Counted from the stretch's first letter, positions 18,123 through 28,116 are shown. The stretch is 64,000 nucleotides of DNA from Coriobacteriaceae bacterium (GCA_025993015.1 DAJPFV010000001.1:1364001-1428000); one strand, 5' to 3'. The notes: a model not told the origin generated them from the sequence alone. Translations and numbers: made by a program.

Positions 18123-18362
18123 ATGGGTGACAACGCAAAGCATCTCGCAAAGAAGTGCGTTAAGGACGCAGGACCGTGCCTTGCGCTGTGCGTAGCCGGC
18201 GCAGCGGTCGCGCTGCTGGCTGTTCTGGGGCCGTTCGACGTGCTCCGAAGTGCCAGCTCTCTGCACATTTGCATGGCCCTTGCCGGTGCCATGATGACCG
18301 GCGGTGTGCTAGATTTGATTTTTTGGGTACTCGACCCGTTTGGATGGAAGAACGAGGGGTAA
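18123..18362 (+). CDS. Small two-helix membrane protein
   Basis: 79 residues, no recognised family. A basic N terminus (MGDNAKHLAKKCVKDAG) is followed by two hydrophobic segments (CLALCVAGAAVALLAVLG and ICMALAGAMMTGGVLDLIFWVL) and the tail DPFGWKNEG. ATG 18123 follows AAGGAG by about 11 bases; in-frame upstream codons would extend into the repeat element. It precedes a metallophosphoesterase gene by 85 bases. Confidence 0.6.
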   Translation: MGDNAKHLAKKCVKDAGPCLALCVAGAAVALLAVLGPFDVLRSASSLHICMALAGAMMTGGVLDLIFWVLDPFGWKNEG

Positions 18363-18447
18363 GCCCTAAGGGATGGAAGGACTGGAACGGTTGGCTTAGT
18401 GATCGTGCAGAATGTGGGCTAGCGACTTACAGGGAAGTGGTGATCCG

Positions 18448-19173
18448 GTGACAGTCTATGTGACGGGCGATATTCACGGCGGCGTCGACATGCAAAAGCT
18501 GCGCGATTGGGAGCTTGGGGATAGCCTGACGAGCGACGACTATCTGATTGTCGCGGGCGACTTTGGCTTTCCGTGGGATTTCTCTGCCGAGGAATGCGCC
18601 GATATCGCTTGGCTGGAGTCGCGCCCCTATACGTTGCTGTTCGTCGACGGCAACCACGAACGTTTCGATCACTGGGCGGAGCGTCCCATGGAACTGTGGC
18701 ACGGCGGTCTGACGCAGCGCCTGTCGGATACCTCTCCCATACGGCGCCTGACGCGTGGCGAGGTTTTTGAGCTCGACGGCTCAACGATCTTTACCACGGG
18801 CGGCGCCACGAGCGTGGATAAGGAATACCGCATTCCGTATTCCAGCTGGTGGCCGCAGGAGCTGCCGGACGAGCGCAACTTTGAGGAAGCGCGGGCAAAG
18901 CTCGAGAGCATGGGCTGGAAGGTCGACTACGTGATCACCCACACCTGCTCTACGCGCATGCTTTCGCCCACGCTTTATCCGGCACCCGGCTGGAATTGTC
19001 CCGGCGTTGACCGACTCACGGCATTTTTCGATGAGCTGGAAGACCGCTTGGATTACAAGCGCTGGTATTACGGGCATTTCCATCGGGATGCCAACCCGGC
19101 CGAGCGCCATACCGTGCTCTACGACTGCATCGTTCGCCTGGGCGACGAACTCCAACCCTGGGACGTTGCGTAG
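18448..19173 (+). CDS. Metallophosphoesterase
   Basis: Calcineurin-like phosphoesterase of 241 residues. Metal-binding blocks are VTGDIHGGV, VAGDFGFPW, VDGNHERFD, ITHTCSTRM and YGHFHRDAN. GTG 18448 is taken as start (AAGTGGTGATCC upstream; the protein then begins VYVTGDIHG as usual). The in-frame codon at 18412 has no better site. Convergent with the glutamyl-Q synthetase gene. Substrate unknown. Confidence 0.85.
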   Translation: MTVYVTGDIHGGVDMQKLRDWELGDSLTSDDYLIVAGDFGFPWDFSAEECADIAWLESRPYTLLFVDGNHERFDHWAERPMELWHGGLTQRLSDTSPIRRLTRGEVFELDGSTIFTTGGATSVDKEYRIPYSSWWPQELPDERNFEEARAKLESMGWKVDYVITHTCSTRMLSPTLYPAPGWNCPGVDRLTAFFDELEDRLDYKRWYYGHFHRDANPAERHTVLYDCIVRLGDELQPWDVA

Positions 19174-19188
19174 GGGCGGGGTGGCTGG

Positions 19189-20208
19189 CTACTCGACCGT
19201 TACAGTGATGTTCTCCCGATGCGCACGGATAACATCCCAGCTAAAGTGCTCGACCAGCTGCTCGGCAGAACGCGGCGTGGTGTCCGGTGCGATGCCCGTT
19301 TGCCCGGCGAGCCAGCCCAGCAGTGCCTCGGGTGTGCCAAAGCGGGTACGGAGCTCGCCCAGGTCTAGGTCGCGGTCGCGCTTGGAAAGGCGGCGGCCGT
19401 CCGGTGACATGAGCAGCGGAATATGTGCGTAGTGCGGTGTGGGCAGTCCCAGCAGATGCTGCAGGTAGATCTGGCGCGGCGTGGAGCCCAGCAGGTCGCA
19501 TCCGCGCACGACCTCGGTGACGCCCATGGCAGCGTCGTCGACTACCACGGCTAGCTGGTAGGCAAAAACGCCGTCGCTGCGGCGCACCAAAAAGTCGCCG
19601 CACTCGGTGGCGAGTGCCTCGCATTGGGCTCCGTATGTGCGGTCAACGAATTCGATCACGTCGTCTGCGAGGTCGTCGACGGTGGGCACGCGCAGGCGTG
19701 TGGCCGGGGCGCGCAGGGCGCTGCGGCGGGCAACCTCCTCGGCAGAAAGGCCTCGGCAGGCGCCGCGGTAGATGGGCGTGCCGTCGCTGGTGTGCGGCGC
19801 GCTCGCGGCGTGGAGCTCGGCGCGCGTGCAAAAGCAGGGATAGGTGAGGCCGGCGTCTTGTAGCCGGTGCAGGGCGTCCTCGTACAAGTCCAGGCGATCG
19901 TGCTGGTAGTAGGGGCCTTCGTCCCACTCAAGCCCCAGCCAAGCTAGGTCGTCAATCAATTGGGCGGCAAGTTCCGGGCGCTTGCAGCGATCGTCCAGGT
20001 CCTCGATGCGCAATACGATGCTGCCGCCCTGGCTGCGGGCCGAAAGCCACGCACACAGGCAACTGAACACGTTGCCCAGGTGCATGCGGCCCGAGGGCGA
20101 CGGGGCAAAGCGGCCCACGACGGGCGCGAGGGCGGGGGCGAGCTTGCTGTTGGACGCCGTCGACGTGGCCACGGCGTGTGTTGCTATGTTGCATGCGTTG
20201 ATATCCAT
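19189..20208 (-). CDS. gluQ: Glutamyl-Q tRNA(Asp) synthetase
   Basis: Paralogue of the GluRS catalytic domain that glutamylates queuosine of tRNA-Asp rather than the tRNA end. The 339 residues lack the anticodon-binding domain, as expected. Signatures are FAPSPSGRMHLGN (HIGH motif), the zinc site CFCTRAE...YRGACRG, and the KMSKS variant RRLSKRDRD. ATG 20208 gives MDINACN...; an earlier in-frame start would add 32 unconserved residues. Confidence 0.88.
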   Translation of the reverse strand: MDINACNIATHAVATSTASNSKLAPALAPVVGRFAPSPSGRMHLGNVFSCLCAWLSARSQGGSIVLRIEDLDDRCKRPELAAQLIDDLAWLGLEWDEGPYYQHDRLDLYEDALHRLQDAGLTYPCFCTRAELHAASAPHTSDGTPIYRGACRGLSAEEVARRSALRAPATRLRVPTVDDLADDVIEFVDRTYGAQCEALATECGDFLVRRSDGVFAYQLAVVVDDAAMGVTEVVRGCDLLGSTPRQIYLQHLLGLPTPHYAHIPLLMSPDGRRLSKRDRDLDLGELRTRFGTPEALLGWLAGQTGIAPDTTPRSAEQLVEHFSWDVIRAHRENITVTVE

Positions 20209-20722
20209 GCGGACGAGTATAGCGCGGGGTGAGGTGGGGGGCGTCGTCGATGCTCGCGAGTTGCCGAGGCTGCGTGTTGTGCGCGGCGGGCACCGACTCA
20301 ACACCTCGATTACCGCCCCAAGCTCAGCCCCTTCAACCCCTCAAACGACAGAAACCCCGGCAGCTCTTCGCAACTGCCGGGGTTTCCGCGGAAAAGGGGG
20401 ACATGATCCTCAAGCGAACGGCAAAGGGGCAAACCGTTTTCGCTCAACTGCTTTATGCCCCTTGCTCGCGGACTCAATCAGTGCGCGTCGCGGCAACACA
20501 AAGCCGCTACACCTGTGACGGAGCTATGAAGTGGTATCTATTGCCGGAGCGGGCTATGCCAAGGAGTGTCCCAGATTGCCGGCAGATAAGGAACGTCCCC
20601 ATGTGCCGGCCGCGGGCGTGACTTTCGTCCCGTTTGATACTCCGCTGGCCTAGATGTTCGTCATGTGCGCCCGTAAACGTGGGACAATGGCGTTGCTGGT
20701 ATCACAGACAAAGGATGTGCCT
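20209..20722. other. Intergenic stretch with one hairpin
   Basis: A 514-base spacer between gluQ and the DUF2207 gene. The only structure seen is a perfect 13-bp stem GAAACCCCGGCAG / CTGCCGGGGTTTC (20351-20363, 20374-20386), terminator-like but without a T-run. A short AGGAACGTCCCC motif near 20589 recurs near 6246 and 22771. No credible gene. Confidence 0.6.
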
Positions 20723-22669
20723 ATGAACGCCCCCGTTGCCAAAACCTGTCGGCAGCGCCGCCTGTTTGCGCGATTTGCTTCCGTCTGCGCACTCGTCGCG
20801 CTTGCATTGCTGCTACTGCCCGCCGCCGCACACGCCGACGGTTATTCCATGACCCAAACCTACATCAGTGCCACGGTCGAGGCCGATGGATCGCTGACCG
20901 TTGTCGAGGGGCGCCAGTTTGAATTCGATGACGACATCAACGGCGTGTTTTGGGAGATTAATACGGGTACCAACCAGCAGGGTGGCACGGCGGGCGTCGA
21001 TGTGCTGAGTGTCGAGGAAGGGGACACCGCGTTTAACAAAGTCGATAGCGCGAACAAGGGCGACTCTGGCGTCTATACGATCGAGCAGGCCGGTGACGGC
21101 GTAAGGATTAAGGTGTTCAGCCCTCACGAGAGCGGTGACAGTGCAATCTATTACGTGAGCTACACCATGACCGGTGCGGTTATGAACTGGGCCGATACCG
21201 CCGAGCTCTACTGGAAGTTCGTGGGTGACGGCTGGTCGGCGGATTCCGACGATGTCGAGATGGAAGTGTACTTCGCAAATGCCGCTGCCGGGACGGCGGC
21301 CGTCAAGGGCGATAACTTCCGCGCATGGGGCCACGGCCCGCTGACGGGCGATGTATCGCTCGATGCGGACGAACCCATGGTCACCTATACCATTCCCTGC
21401 GTGCATCAGGGCGAATTCGCCGAGGCACGCATCGCCTTCCCCGGCGACTGGGTGCCGCAGCTTGCCGCTTCGGGCGAAGAGCGCATGTCAACGATCCTGA
21501 GCGAAGAGAAGGAATGGGCCGACGAAGCTAACGCCCGCCGCGCTCACGCTCGCATGATTGCCAATGCACTTGCCGTGCTAAGTGTTGTTGCGGCGGTGGC
21601 CTTTACCGGCACAATCGTTATGCTCAAGCTGCGCAAGCGCAAGCCCAAGCCGCTTTTCCAGGACGAATATTTCCGCGATGTGCCCTCGGCCGACCATCCC
21701 GCCGTGCTTTCGGCCCTCATGAGCTGGAACGAGGTGCCCGATCAGGCATATATCGCCACACTGATGAAGCTGACCGACGACCGCGTGATCAAGCTGGAAG
21801 AAGCGACCGAGACCAAGAAGAAGGGTCTGCTCCGTCGCGAAAAAGAGGAGCAGACGTATCGCATCACAGTGACCGACGAGGCCTGGAAGGCTGCCAAGAA
21901 GGACGGCATCGATCGCGATGTGCTCAAGGTCTTCTTCGCCGGCGTTAAGCCCGATAAGGACGGAGTCCGTTCGCGCACGTTTAGTGAGCTGGAGGAGTAC
22001 GCTAGCGAGCGTACCACATCTGTTGGCGACAAGCTCGAGGACTATCAGAGCACAGTTAAGGGCAAGCTGGAAGCGCGCGAGCTTATAGCATCGGATGGCA
22101 CTATCGCGATGGTGGCCGGCCTGGTTCTCGGCATCATCATTGTCTTTGGCATTCTGGGCTCTCTGTTCTATACCGACTTTGCGGACGCCAACGTCGGTGC
22201 CGCTATGATCTCGATCCCCGTCACGATCGTGGGCTTTGTCCTGAGCTGCACCTTCCGCCGTTACACGCCGGAGGGCGCCGAAGTGGCGGCTCGCTGCAAG
22301 GCGCTTAAGCATTGGCTCGAGGACTTTACGCGCCTGAAGGAGGCCATCCCCAGCGATCTGATTCTGTGGAACAAGCTGCTGGTGATGGGCGTTGCCCTGG
22401 GCGTTTCGAAAGAAGTGCTGCGACAGCTGGCCGAGGCCGTGCCTGCGGACCTGCGCAACAGCGACGATTTCTACGACAACTACCCCTGCTACTGGTGGTA
22501 TTACCATCACTACGGCAACGAGTCTCCGCTCGATTCGTTCAATGATGTGTATCACGAGACCATCCGCGAGCTGGCTTCGAGTTCCGATAGCTCGAGCGGC
22601 GGCGGTGGCGGTGGCTTTTCCGGTGGCGGCGGTGGCGGCGTCGGCGGAGGCGGCGGCGGAACGTTCTAG
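20723..22669 (+). CDS. DUF2207 membrane protein with Gly-rich tail
   Basis: Predicted membrane protein of 648 residues. It has a signal peptide (VCALVALALLLLPAAAHA, cleavage near residue 40). An extracytoplasmic DUF2207 region follows (YISATVEADGSLTVVEGRQF, FWEINTG, then YVSYTMTGAVMNWADTAELYW). A first membrane helix lies near residue 285 (IANALAVLSVVAAVAFTGTI) and two more at about 470-515. The C terminus is SSSDSSSGGGGGG plus further Gly runs, the usual DUF2207 ending. ATG 20723 follows AAAGGA. A terminator follows. Function of the family is not established. Confidence 0.9.
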   Translation: MNAPVAKTCRQRRLFARFASVCALVALALLLLPAAAHADGYSMTQTYISATVEADGSLTVVEGRQFEFDDDINGVFWEINTGTNQQGGTAGVDVLSVEEGDTAFNKVDSANKGDSGVYTIEQAGDGVRIKVFSPHESGDSAIYYVSYTMTGAVMNWADTAELYWKFVGDGWSADSDDVEMEVYFANAAAGTAAVKGDNFRAWGHGPLTGDVSLDADEPMVTYTIPCVHQGEFAEARIAFPGDWVPQLAASGEERMSTILSEEKEWADEANARRAHARMIANALAVLSVVAAVAFTGTIVMLKLRKRKPKPLFQDEYFRDVPSADHPAVLSALMSWNEVPDQAYIATLMKLTDDRVIKLEEATETKKKGLLRREKEEQTYRITVTDEAWKAAKKDGIDRDVLKVFFAGVKPDKDGVRSRTFSELEEYASERTTSVGDKLEDYQSTVKGKLEARELIASDGTIAMVAGLVLGIIIVFGILGSLFYTDFADANVGAAMISIPVTIVGFVLSCTFRRYTPEGAEVAARCKALKHWLEDFTRLKEAIPSDLILWNKLLVMGVALGVSKEVLRQLAEAVPADLRNSDDFYDNYPCYWWYYHHYGNESPLDSFNDVYHETIRELASSSDSSSGGGGGGFSGGGGGGVGGGGGGTF

Positions 22670-22684
22670 CGCGCTCTGATTTTT

Positions 22685-22730
22685 GGGATGAATCTTCTCC
22701 GGCGACTGCCGACGGATCCATCCCTTTTTT
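22685..22730 (+). terminator. Terminator after the DUF2207 gene
   Basis: GGGATG / CATCCC outer stem (22685-22690, 22719-22724) with an imperfect inner stem, followed by TTTTTT. Confidence 0.75.
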
Positions 22731-22748
22731 ATGCGCTACCTACGAAGA

Positions 22749-22792
22749 CTGTCCCCAACGACTAGTCACTGGGGACGTTCCTAAATGACTAG
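22749..22792. repeat. Short GTCCCC hairpin repeat
   Basis: GTCCCCA / TGGGGAC (22751-22757, 22770-22776) around ACGACTAGTCAC, followed by GTTCCTAAATGACTAG, which again pairs with CTAGTCA. A related half (GAACGTCCCCAACGACTGGTC) lies at about 6246-6267. Confidence 0.65.
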
Positions 22793-22807
22793 GTATGGCT
22801 GCTGGGC

Positions 22808-23449
22808 CTAGGCTGTTAGGTCGAGTTCGTAGAGGAAGCTTTCGCGCGGCATGTCGTGACGGCGCTCTTCGCGGTTGGCGCGGTGCGTGGCCGTGCGCTT
22901 AAAGCCGTGCAGCTCGTAGAACTTCCACGAGCAGTTGGAGTCGGTGTACAGGTGCGCCCTCGTCGCTCCAAGCGAGGACAGGTGCGAGACCGCGGCATCG
23001 AGCAGAACCGTGCCAACGCCCAGGCCATGGACATCGCGATCCACGGCAAGCAGCGTGACCTCGTTGTCGTGCGGCAACGGGCTGCTCTCGAGCAGGCGGT
23101 TGTTGGTTCGGATGGTTGCGCGCACAAACGAGAGATATTCGGCGCAGGCATCAGGCTCCAGCTCACGCATCTGCGACAGCAACGCGCGTTCGGTATCCAT
23201 CCAATGCTCGTTGATAGTGACGCCGGAGTTCTGTCCTGCGCGTGCAAGTGCAATGCCGCGCGCCTCGCCGTCAATCACCGCAACCTGCGAAAACGTCGAT
23301 GACGAAAGGCAATAGGCGAGGTCGCACGCGGCCTCAAGGCGGTTGTACTCATCGTTATCCGAATTGTTATGCCAAAGCTGTTGTAGAATCAGCGCGATGG
23401 CGTCGAAGTCTTCGGTATCAAACGGTCGGTAGAGAACCCGCGAGACCAT
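22808..23449 (-). CDS. GNAT-family N-acetyltransferase
   Basis: 213 residues of GNAT fold. The acetyl-CoA loop is in LLAVDRDVHGLGVGTVLLDAA (about residues 130-150), followed by AHLYTDSNCSWKFYELHGFKRT, the typical beta6-alpha4 segment. The N-terminal part RPFDTEDFDAIALILQQLWH carries the first strand and helix. Start ATG 23449 has AAAGAGG upstream. The acceptor substrate cannot be inferred. The 277-base spacer up to purH shows no further gene. Confidence 0.87.
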   Translation of the reverse strand: MVSRVLYRPFDTEDFDAIALILQQLWHNNSDNDEYNRLEAACDLAYCLSSSTFSQVAVIDGEARGIALARAGQNSGVTINEHWMDTERALLSQMRELEPDACAEYLSFVRATIRTNNRLLESSPLPHDNEVTLLAVDRDVHGLGVGTVLLDAAVSHLSSLGATRAHLYTDSNCSWKFYELHGFKRTATHRANREERRHDMPRESFLYELDLTA

Positions 23450-23726
23450 GGTGCCTCTTTCTTTTGCGGATGCATATCGAGCACAGTTCTACCACGCCAT
23501 TGGCATCAAATTATGGTGCCCCTGTGTTCCATGAACTCACCGTGCCCAGTGCCGTGCCCATCCCTTCCGCTCACAAACTTTTTCTGCACATGCGCCCGTT
23601 GCGGGGTGCATCGATGCGCTCGATGCGCTACATTGAATCAGTATTTTCAATGCCGCTGCGCGAGCGCTGCAGATCGACGTATCACCGACTCACAGAGCAC
23701 GGCGGCGTACCAGACAGGAGGACTGC

Positions 23727-25334
23727 ATGGGATCTGATGTGAAGATCGCACGCGCGTTGATCTCGGTTACCGATAAGACGGGCGTCGTCGATTTCGCACG
23801 GACGCTGGTCGATGACTTTGGCGTCGAGATCATCTCTACGGGCGGCACGGCTCGTGCCATTGAGGACGCGGGCGTTCCCGTAACCCCCATCGAGGAGTTC
23901 ACGGGCTATCCCGAGATGATGGACGGCCGCGTTAAGACCCTGCACCCCAAGGTTCACGGCGCGCTGCTGGCCCGCCGCGATTCCGAGCAGCACATGCAGG
24001 AGGCCGCTCAGCACGGCATTAAGCTGATCGACCTGGTCGTCGTCAACCTGTACGAGTTCGAGAAAACCGTCGCCAACCCCGAGGTCACCTTCGCGGACGC
24101 CATCGAGCACATCGACATCGGTGGCCCCTCCATGCTGCGCTCCGCCGCTAAGAACGCCGCGAGCGTTACCGTCATCTCCGACCCGGCCGACTATGATGCC
24201 GTCCTGGCCGAGATGCACGAGACCGGTGGCTGCACCACGCTTTCCACTCGTCGTCGCCTGCAGGTGAAGGTCTACCAGACCACCGCCGCCTACGACACGG
24301 CTATCTCCCGTTGGCTTGCCGCCCAGGCAAGCGACGTGGCGGACACTTCTGCCAAGCTTGAGATCTCGCTGGAGAAGGTCGACGACCTGCGCTATGGCGA
24401 GAATCCTCAGCAGAAGGCTACGGTCTATCGCTTTGCCGAGGGCTGCGAGAACACCGCGAGCTCGCAGTTCCCGCTCGTTGGCTCCGAGCAGATCCAGGGC
24501 AAGCCGCTCAGCTACAACAACTATCTGGATGCCGACGCCGCTTGGAACCTGGTCCGCGAGTTCGACGAGCCTGCCTGCGTGATCCTCAAGCATCAGAACC
24601 CCTGCGGCTCCGCCGCGGCCGAGGACATCACGGCCGCCTACGACCGCGCGTTTGCCTGCGATCCCAAGAGCGCCTTTGGTGGCATCATCGCCTGCAACCG
24701 CGAGGTTCCCTATGAGCTGGTCGAGCACTTCGCCGATCAGAACAAGCAGTTCGTCGAGGTTATCATCGCCCCGAGCTACACTGCCGAGGCGCTCGAGCGC
24801 ATGGCCAAGCGCCCCAACCTGCGCGTGCTGGCTACCGGCGGCGTGGACCACGGCGCCCAGGTGGAGCTGCGCTCCGTCGACGGCGGCATGCTGGTGCAGG
24901 AAGTCGACCACGTGACCGAGGATCCCGCGACCTTCACGTTTCCCACCGACCGCAAGCCCACTGACGCCGAGATGGCCGAGCTCGAGTTTGCCTGGAAGGT
25001 CTGCAAGGGCGTCAAGTCCAACGCCATCCTGGTCTCCAAGGGCAAGGCCGGCATTGGCATGGGCCCGGGTCAGCCTAACCGCGTTGACTCTGCGCTGCTT
25101 GCCTGCGAGCGCGCCGAGGACTTCTGCGAGCGCGAGGGCGTGGAGAAGGGCGGCTTTGCCTGCGCAAGCGACGCGTTCTTCCCGTTCCGCGACAACGTCG
25201 ACGTGCTTGCCGAGCATGGTGTGACCTGCATCATCCAGCCCGGCGGCTCCAAGCGCGACGACGAGAGCATCCAGGCCTGCAACGAGCACAATATTGCTAT
25301 GGTGTTTACGGGCGCTCGCCACTTTAGGCACTAA
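23727..25334 (+). CDS. purH: Bifunctional AICAR transformylase / IMP cyclohydrolase
   Basis: Catalyses the last two steps of IMP synthesis and recycles the AICAR released by HisH/HisF. The 535-residue protein has the N-terminal cyclohydrolase domain ([57 protein letters not shown]). The C-terminal transformylase domain has [23 protein letters not shown] with the catalytic Lys-His, [13 protein letters not shown] and [22 protein letters not shown] precedes ATG 23727. A terminator follows. Confidence 0.97.
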   Translation: MGSDVKIARALISVTDKTGVVDFARTLVDDFGVEIISTGGTARAIEDAGVPVTPIEEFTGYPEMMDGRVKTLHPKVHGALLARRDSEQHMQEAAQHGIKLIDLVVVNLYEFEKTVANPEVTFADAIEHIDIGGPSMLRSAAKNAASVTVISDPADYDAVLAEMHETGGCTTLSTRRRLQVKVYQTTAAYDTAISRWLAAQASDVADTSAKLEISLEKVDDLRYGENPQQKATVYRFAEGCENTASSQFPLVGSEQIQGKPLSYNNYLDADAAWNLVREFDEPACVILKHQNPCGSAAAEDITAAYDRAFACDPKSAFGGIIACNREVPYELVEHFADQNKQFVEVIIAPSYTAEALERMAKRPNLRVLATGGVDHGAQVELRSVDGGMLVQEVDHVTEDPATFTFPTDRKPTDAEMAELEFAWKVCKGVKSNAILVSKGKAGIGMGPGQPNRVDSALLACERAEDFCEREGVEKGGFACASDAFFPFRDNVDVLAEHGVTCIIQPGGSKRDDESIQACNEHNIAMVFTGARHFRH

Positions 25335-25363
25335 GTTTCGCCCCGGGACAAAATAATCTCTGC

Positions 25364-25399
25364 AAAAGACGGTCGCTCCGTTTGGAGGGCCGTCTTTTT
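25364..25399 (+). terminator. Rho-independent terminator after purH
   Basis: AAAAGACGG / CCGTCTTTTT stem with a CTCC-GTTT-GGAG inner pairing and T-run. Confidence 0.88.
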
Positions 25400-25439
25400 G
25401 GTATAAGAGGACGGAATGACTAACACGAAAGGTATGACC

Positions 25440-26147
25440 ATGCCCCAGATTGATGATGCCGAGCTGTTTGGCAATGCCGAGGATCAGCGTGCGTACGAGG
25501 ACTTTTGCGCCAATCAGGAGGCGGTCGAGAAGTTTACGCTCGACAAGCCCGCGCTTGTCTGCCGTTGGCGCATGTCCAACAAAAAGGTGCCCATGCTCAA
25601 CCGTCACATTCGCGCGCTGTCCGAGCGTCTGGTGCAGGGCGAGCCGCTTACCCATAACATGCTCAGCTGGGCAAAGCAGCACGTTGAGTGGTCGCTTGCC
25701 GAGGGCGATTACACCGCGCGCGACGGCGTGCTCATGCTGGTGATCGACATCAACGGCAACGCCGCCATGACGGTGGGGGAGTACGAGCCGCTCGCCGATA
25801 CGTCGGCCAAGGCGCTGCGCGCCCGCTCCGCTGAGGCCCGCTCCGAGGCCGACGAAACCGGCGTGGCGCCCGAGCTGCTCGCCGCCGTCAACAACGGCGA
25901 GCTTGCCTTTGTGGCGCCGGCGGACGAGTGCCTGTGCGGCATGGCGACGCTCATCGAGCAGCTGGCCCAGACCAAGGGCATCCCGGTCACGCGCGTAGAC
26001 ATTCCCGCGCAGCTTAAGGGCGCGCTGTTCCTAGTGAGCGACGAGCACGGCGTGGTCCCCGCGACCGAGACAGACGCCACCGAGGCCGACGCCGCTACGG
26101 TTGCCTTCTTCGCCGAAGGCTACGAAAAGCTCCGCGCCCGCCGCTAA
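25440..26147 (+). CDS. Conserved-looking protein of unknown function
   Basis: I do not recognise the family. The product (235 residues from ATG 25440; alternative starts at 25416 and 25434) looks soluble and acidic, with no signal peptide or membrane helix. Distinct blocks are CRWRMSNKKVPMLNRHIRAL, RDGVLMLVIDINGNAAMTVG and ADECLCGMATLIEQLAQTKG. 25440 is favoured because CGAAAGG lies 9 bases upstream. Codon use matches its neighbours, so it looks like a genuine resident gene. The stop codon falls within a hairpin repeat. Confidence 0.7.
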   Translation: MPQIDDAELFGNAEDQRAYEDFCANQEAVEKFTLDKPALVCRWRMSNKKVPMLNRHIRALSERLVQGEPLTHNMLSWAKQHVEWSLAEGDYTARDGVLMLVIDINGNAAMTVGEYEPLADTSAKALRARSAEARSEADETGVAPELLAAVNNGELAFVAPADECLCGMATLIEQLAQTKGIPVTRVDIPAQLKGALFLVSDEHGVVPATETDATEADAATVAFFAEGYEKLRARR

Positions 26148-26181
26148 ATGATTTTCTGGGACGGGGATTAAAGAATCATTT
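26146..26181. repeat. Short hairpin repeat overlapping a stop codon
   Basis: Perfect arms AAATGATT (26146-26153) and AATCATTT (26174-26181) around TTCTGGGACGGGGATTAAAG. The GGGACGGGG core echoes the other short elements. The upstream gene's TAA supplies its first bases. Confidence 0.65.
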
Positions 26182-26326
26182 TGGTCCCCGCCACCGCTAC
26201 GAGTGCGAGGCGGACAAAACGCCCCCCGCTCGCGAACAGTTCTGTCACCTTGGCACCGCGCGCGGTGCACACCTGCAGTTTCGCAGCCATAATGGTGGCA
26301 AGACAACCAAGAGGGGAGCGGAACCC

Positions 26327-26998
26327 ATGCCGCTGATCTATATCGTTGAGGACGACGAGCCCATTCGTCGTGAGCTTGTCGACATTCTTGCCCGCGCCGG
26401 GTTTGAAATCGAGGCCTGCGAATCGTTCGAGCACGTCTCGCGCGATATTCTCGCCGCCGCTCCCGACCTGGTGCTGCTCGACCTCACACTCCCTGTCAAA
26501 GACGGCCAGCACATCTGCCATGAGGTTCGCCGCGAATCCGAGGTTCCCATCATCGTCCTCACGTCGCGCACGACCGAGATTGACGAGGTCATGGCCATGA
26601 CGCTCGGCGCGGACGACTTTGTTCCCAAGCCCTACAGCGCCCGTGTGCTCGTGGCGCGCATCAACGCACTACTGCGTCGCACCGCGGCGGCGGGCGAGCG
26701 CAGCACGCTCGTCCACAAGGGACTGGAGCTCGACCTCGCACGCTCCATGGTCACCAACACGCAAACGGGCACCAGCACCGAGCTCACCAAAAACGAGCTG
26801 CGTATCCTCTCGTTGCTTCTGAGCCGCGCGGGCAAGATCGTCTCGCGCTCGGCCATCATGCAGGACCTGTGGGACTCCGATGCCTTCGTGGACGACAATA
26901 CGCTCACCGTCAACATCAACCGCCTGCGTACCACGCTCGAAAAAATCGGCATCAAGGGGTATTTGACGACGCATCGCGGCCAAGGCTATTCGGTCTAG
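26327..26998 (+). CDS. OmpR-family response regulator
   Basis: 223 residues. Receiver domain has IYIVEDDEPIRRELV, the phospho-acceptor Asp in VLLDLTLPVKDG (about 51) and VPKPYSARVLVARI. The winged-helix output domain runs from TSTELTKNELRILSLLLSRA to NINRLRTTLEKIGIKGYLTT and GQGYSV. GAGGGGAGCGG precedes ATG 26327. It is paired with the kinase 9 bases downstream. The kinase type suggests a cell-envelope-stress or peptide-antibiotic response, as in BceRS systems, but no ABC transporter is adjacent. Confidence 0.93.
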   Translation: MPLIYIVEDDEPIRRELVDILARAGFEIEACESFEHVSRDILAAAPDLVLLDLTLPVKDGQHICHEVRRESEVPIIVLTSRTTEIDEVMAMTLGADDFVPKPYSARVLVARINALLRRTAAAGERSTLVHKGLELDLARSMVTNTQTGTSTELTKNELRILSLLLSRAGKIVSRSAIMQDLWDSDAFVDDNTLTVNINRLRTTLEKIGIKGYLTTHRGQGYSV

Positions 26999-27007
26999 GG
27001 GCCGGCT

Positions 27008-28051
27008 ATGTCGTTTGGCAAGTTCTTTAAAGATGCGCTGCTTCCCGTCGCCGTGTGGACGTGCGGCGTGCTGCTGAGCTGCTTTGTGCTGACGGTCGCC
27101 GGTGCTTCGACATCTATTGTGGTCGTGGCGGTCGGCGTGTCCTTTATCTTTGGTATGCTCGGCATCGTGGTCGAGTACGCGCGCCGTCGCCGTTTTCTGC
27201 GTCAGCTGGAGCGTGCGGCCGAGGAGCTCGAGAGTCCCGCATGGGTGCAGGAGATGGTGCAATGCCCGACCTATGCCGAGGGCGAGCTCGAGTACGAGGT
27301 CTTGCGTCGCGTGGGCAAAGCTGCTTGCGACGAGGTTGCCGAAGGCCGGCGTCAGACCGATGACTATCGCGACTATATCGAGAGCTGGGTCCACGAGGCC
27401 AAGCTGCCCCTGGCGGCGGCCCACCTGATTTTGGAAAACCTGGACGGCAGCGAAGACGACCTGTCGCGCGTGGATGACCTGGGCCGTGAGCTGGCTCGCG
27501 TGGAGCGCTATATCGACCAGGCACTGTACTACGCGCGCTCGGAAGTCGTGGAGCGGGACTACCTGATTCGCCGCTGGGATCTCAAGACCTTGGTGACGGG
27601 CGCGATTAAAGCCAACGCGCGCGAGCTCATCGCGGCGCACGTGGCCCCGGTGTGCGAGAACCTCGACTTTGAGGTCTTTACCGACGAGAAGTGGCTCGAG
27701 TTTATCTTGGGGCAGCTCATCCAGAACAGCATTAAATACGCGTGCGAGGACGGCGCGAAGATCGTGTTTTCGGGCGCGTTGCTGGACGAGAGTCTGGCGA
27801 GTGAGCGCATTGAGCTCACTGTTGCCGATAACGGCTGCGGCGTGAGTGCGGCAGACCTGCCACGCGTGTTCGAGAAGGGCTTTACCGGCGACAACGGCCG
27901 CACCACCAAGCGCGCAACGGGCATCGGCCTCTATCTGGTGGCACGCCTGTGCTCCAAGATGGGCATCGACGTCACCGCGGCATCCGATTCCGGCGAAGGC
28001 TTTGTTGTCACGTTTGCCTTCTCAACCAACAAGTTCCAATACTTTGAGTAG
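27008..28051 (+). CDS. Intramembrane-sensing type histidine kinase
   Basis: 347 residues. Two closely spaced N-terminal transmembrane helices (LLPVAVWTCGVLLSCFVLTV; IVVVAVGVSFIFGMLGIVVE) leave almost no extracytoplasmic loop, the architecture of BceS/VraS-like intramembrane sensors. The H-box YIESWVHEAKLPLAAAHLI (His about 129) also matches that group. The ATPase domain has LGQLIQNSIKYA, VADNGCGV and TKRATGIGLYLVARLC. Such kinases usually sense through a partner ABC transporter, absent here. Confidence 0.9.
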   Translation: MSFGKFFKDALLPVAVWTCGVLLSCFVLTVAGASTSIVVVAVGVSFIFGMLGIVVEYARRRRFLRQLERAAEELESPAWVQEMVQCPTYAEGELEYEVLRRVGKAACDEVAEGRRQTDDYRDYIESWVHEAKLPLAAAHLILENLDGSEDDLSRVDDLGRELARVERYIDQALYYARSEVVERDYLIRRWDLKTLVTGAIKANARELIAAHVAPVCENLDFEVFTDEKWLEFILGQLIQNSIKYACEDGAKIVFSGALLDESLASERIELTVADNGCGVSAADLPRVFEKGFTGDNGRTTKRATGIGLYLVARLCSKMGIDVTAASDSGEGFVVTFAFSTNKFQYFE

Positions 28052-28116
28052 TCAGCCCGTATAGCGTAGACGTTCAGGATCTTCCCATTTAAGAAGAAAT
28101 CAGGCTTTTCGGCAGC

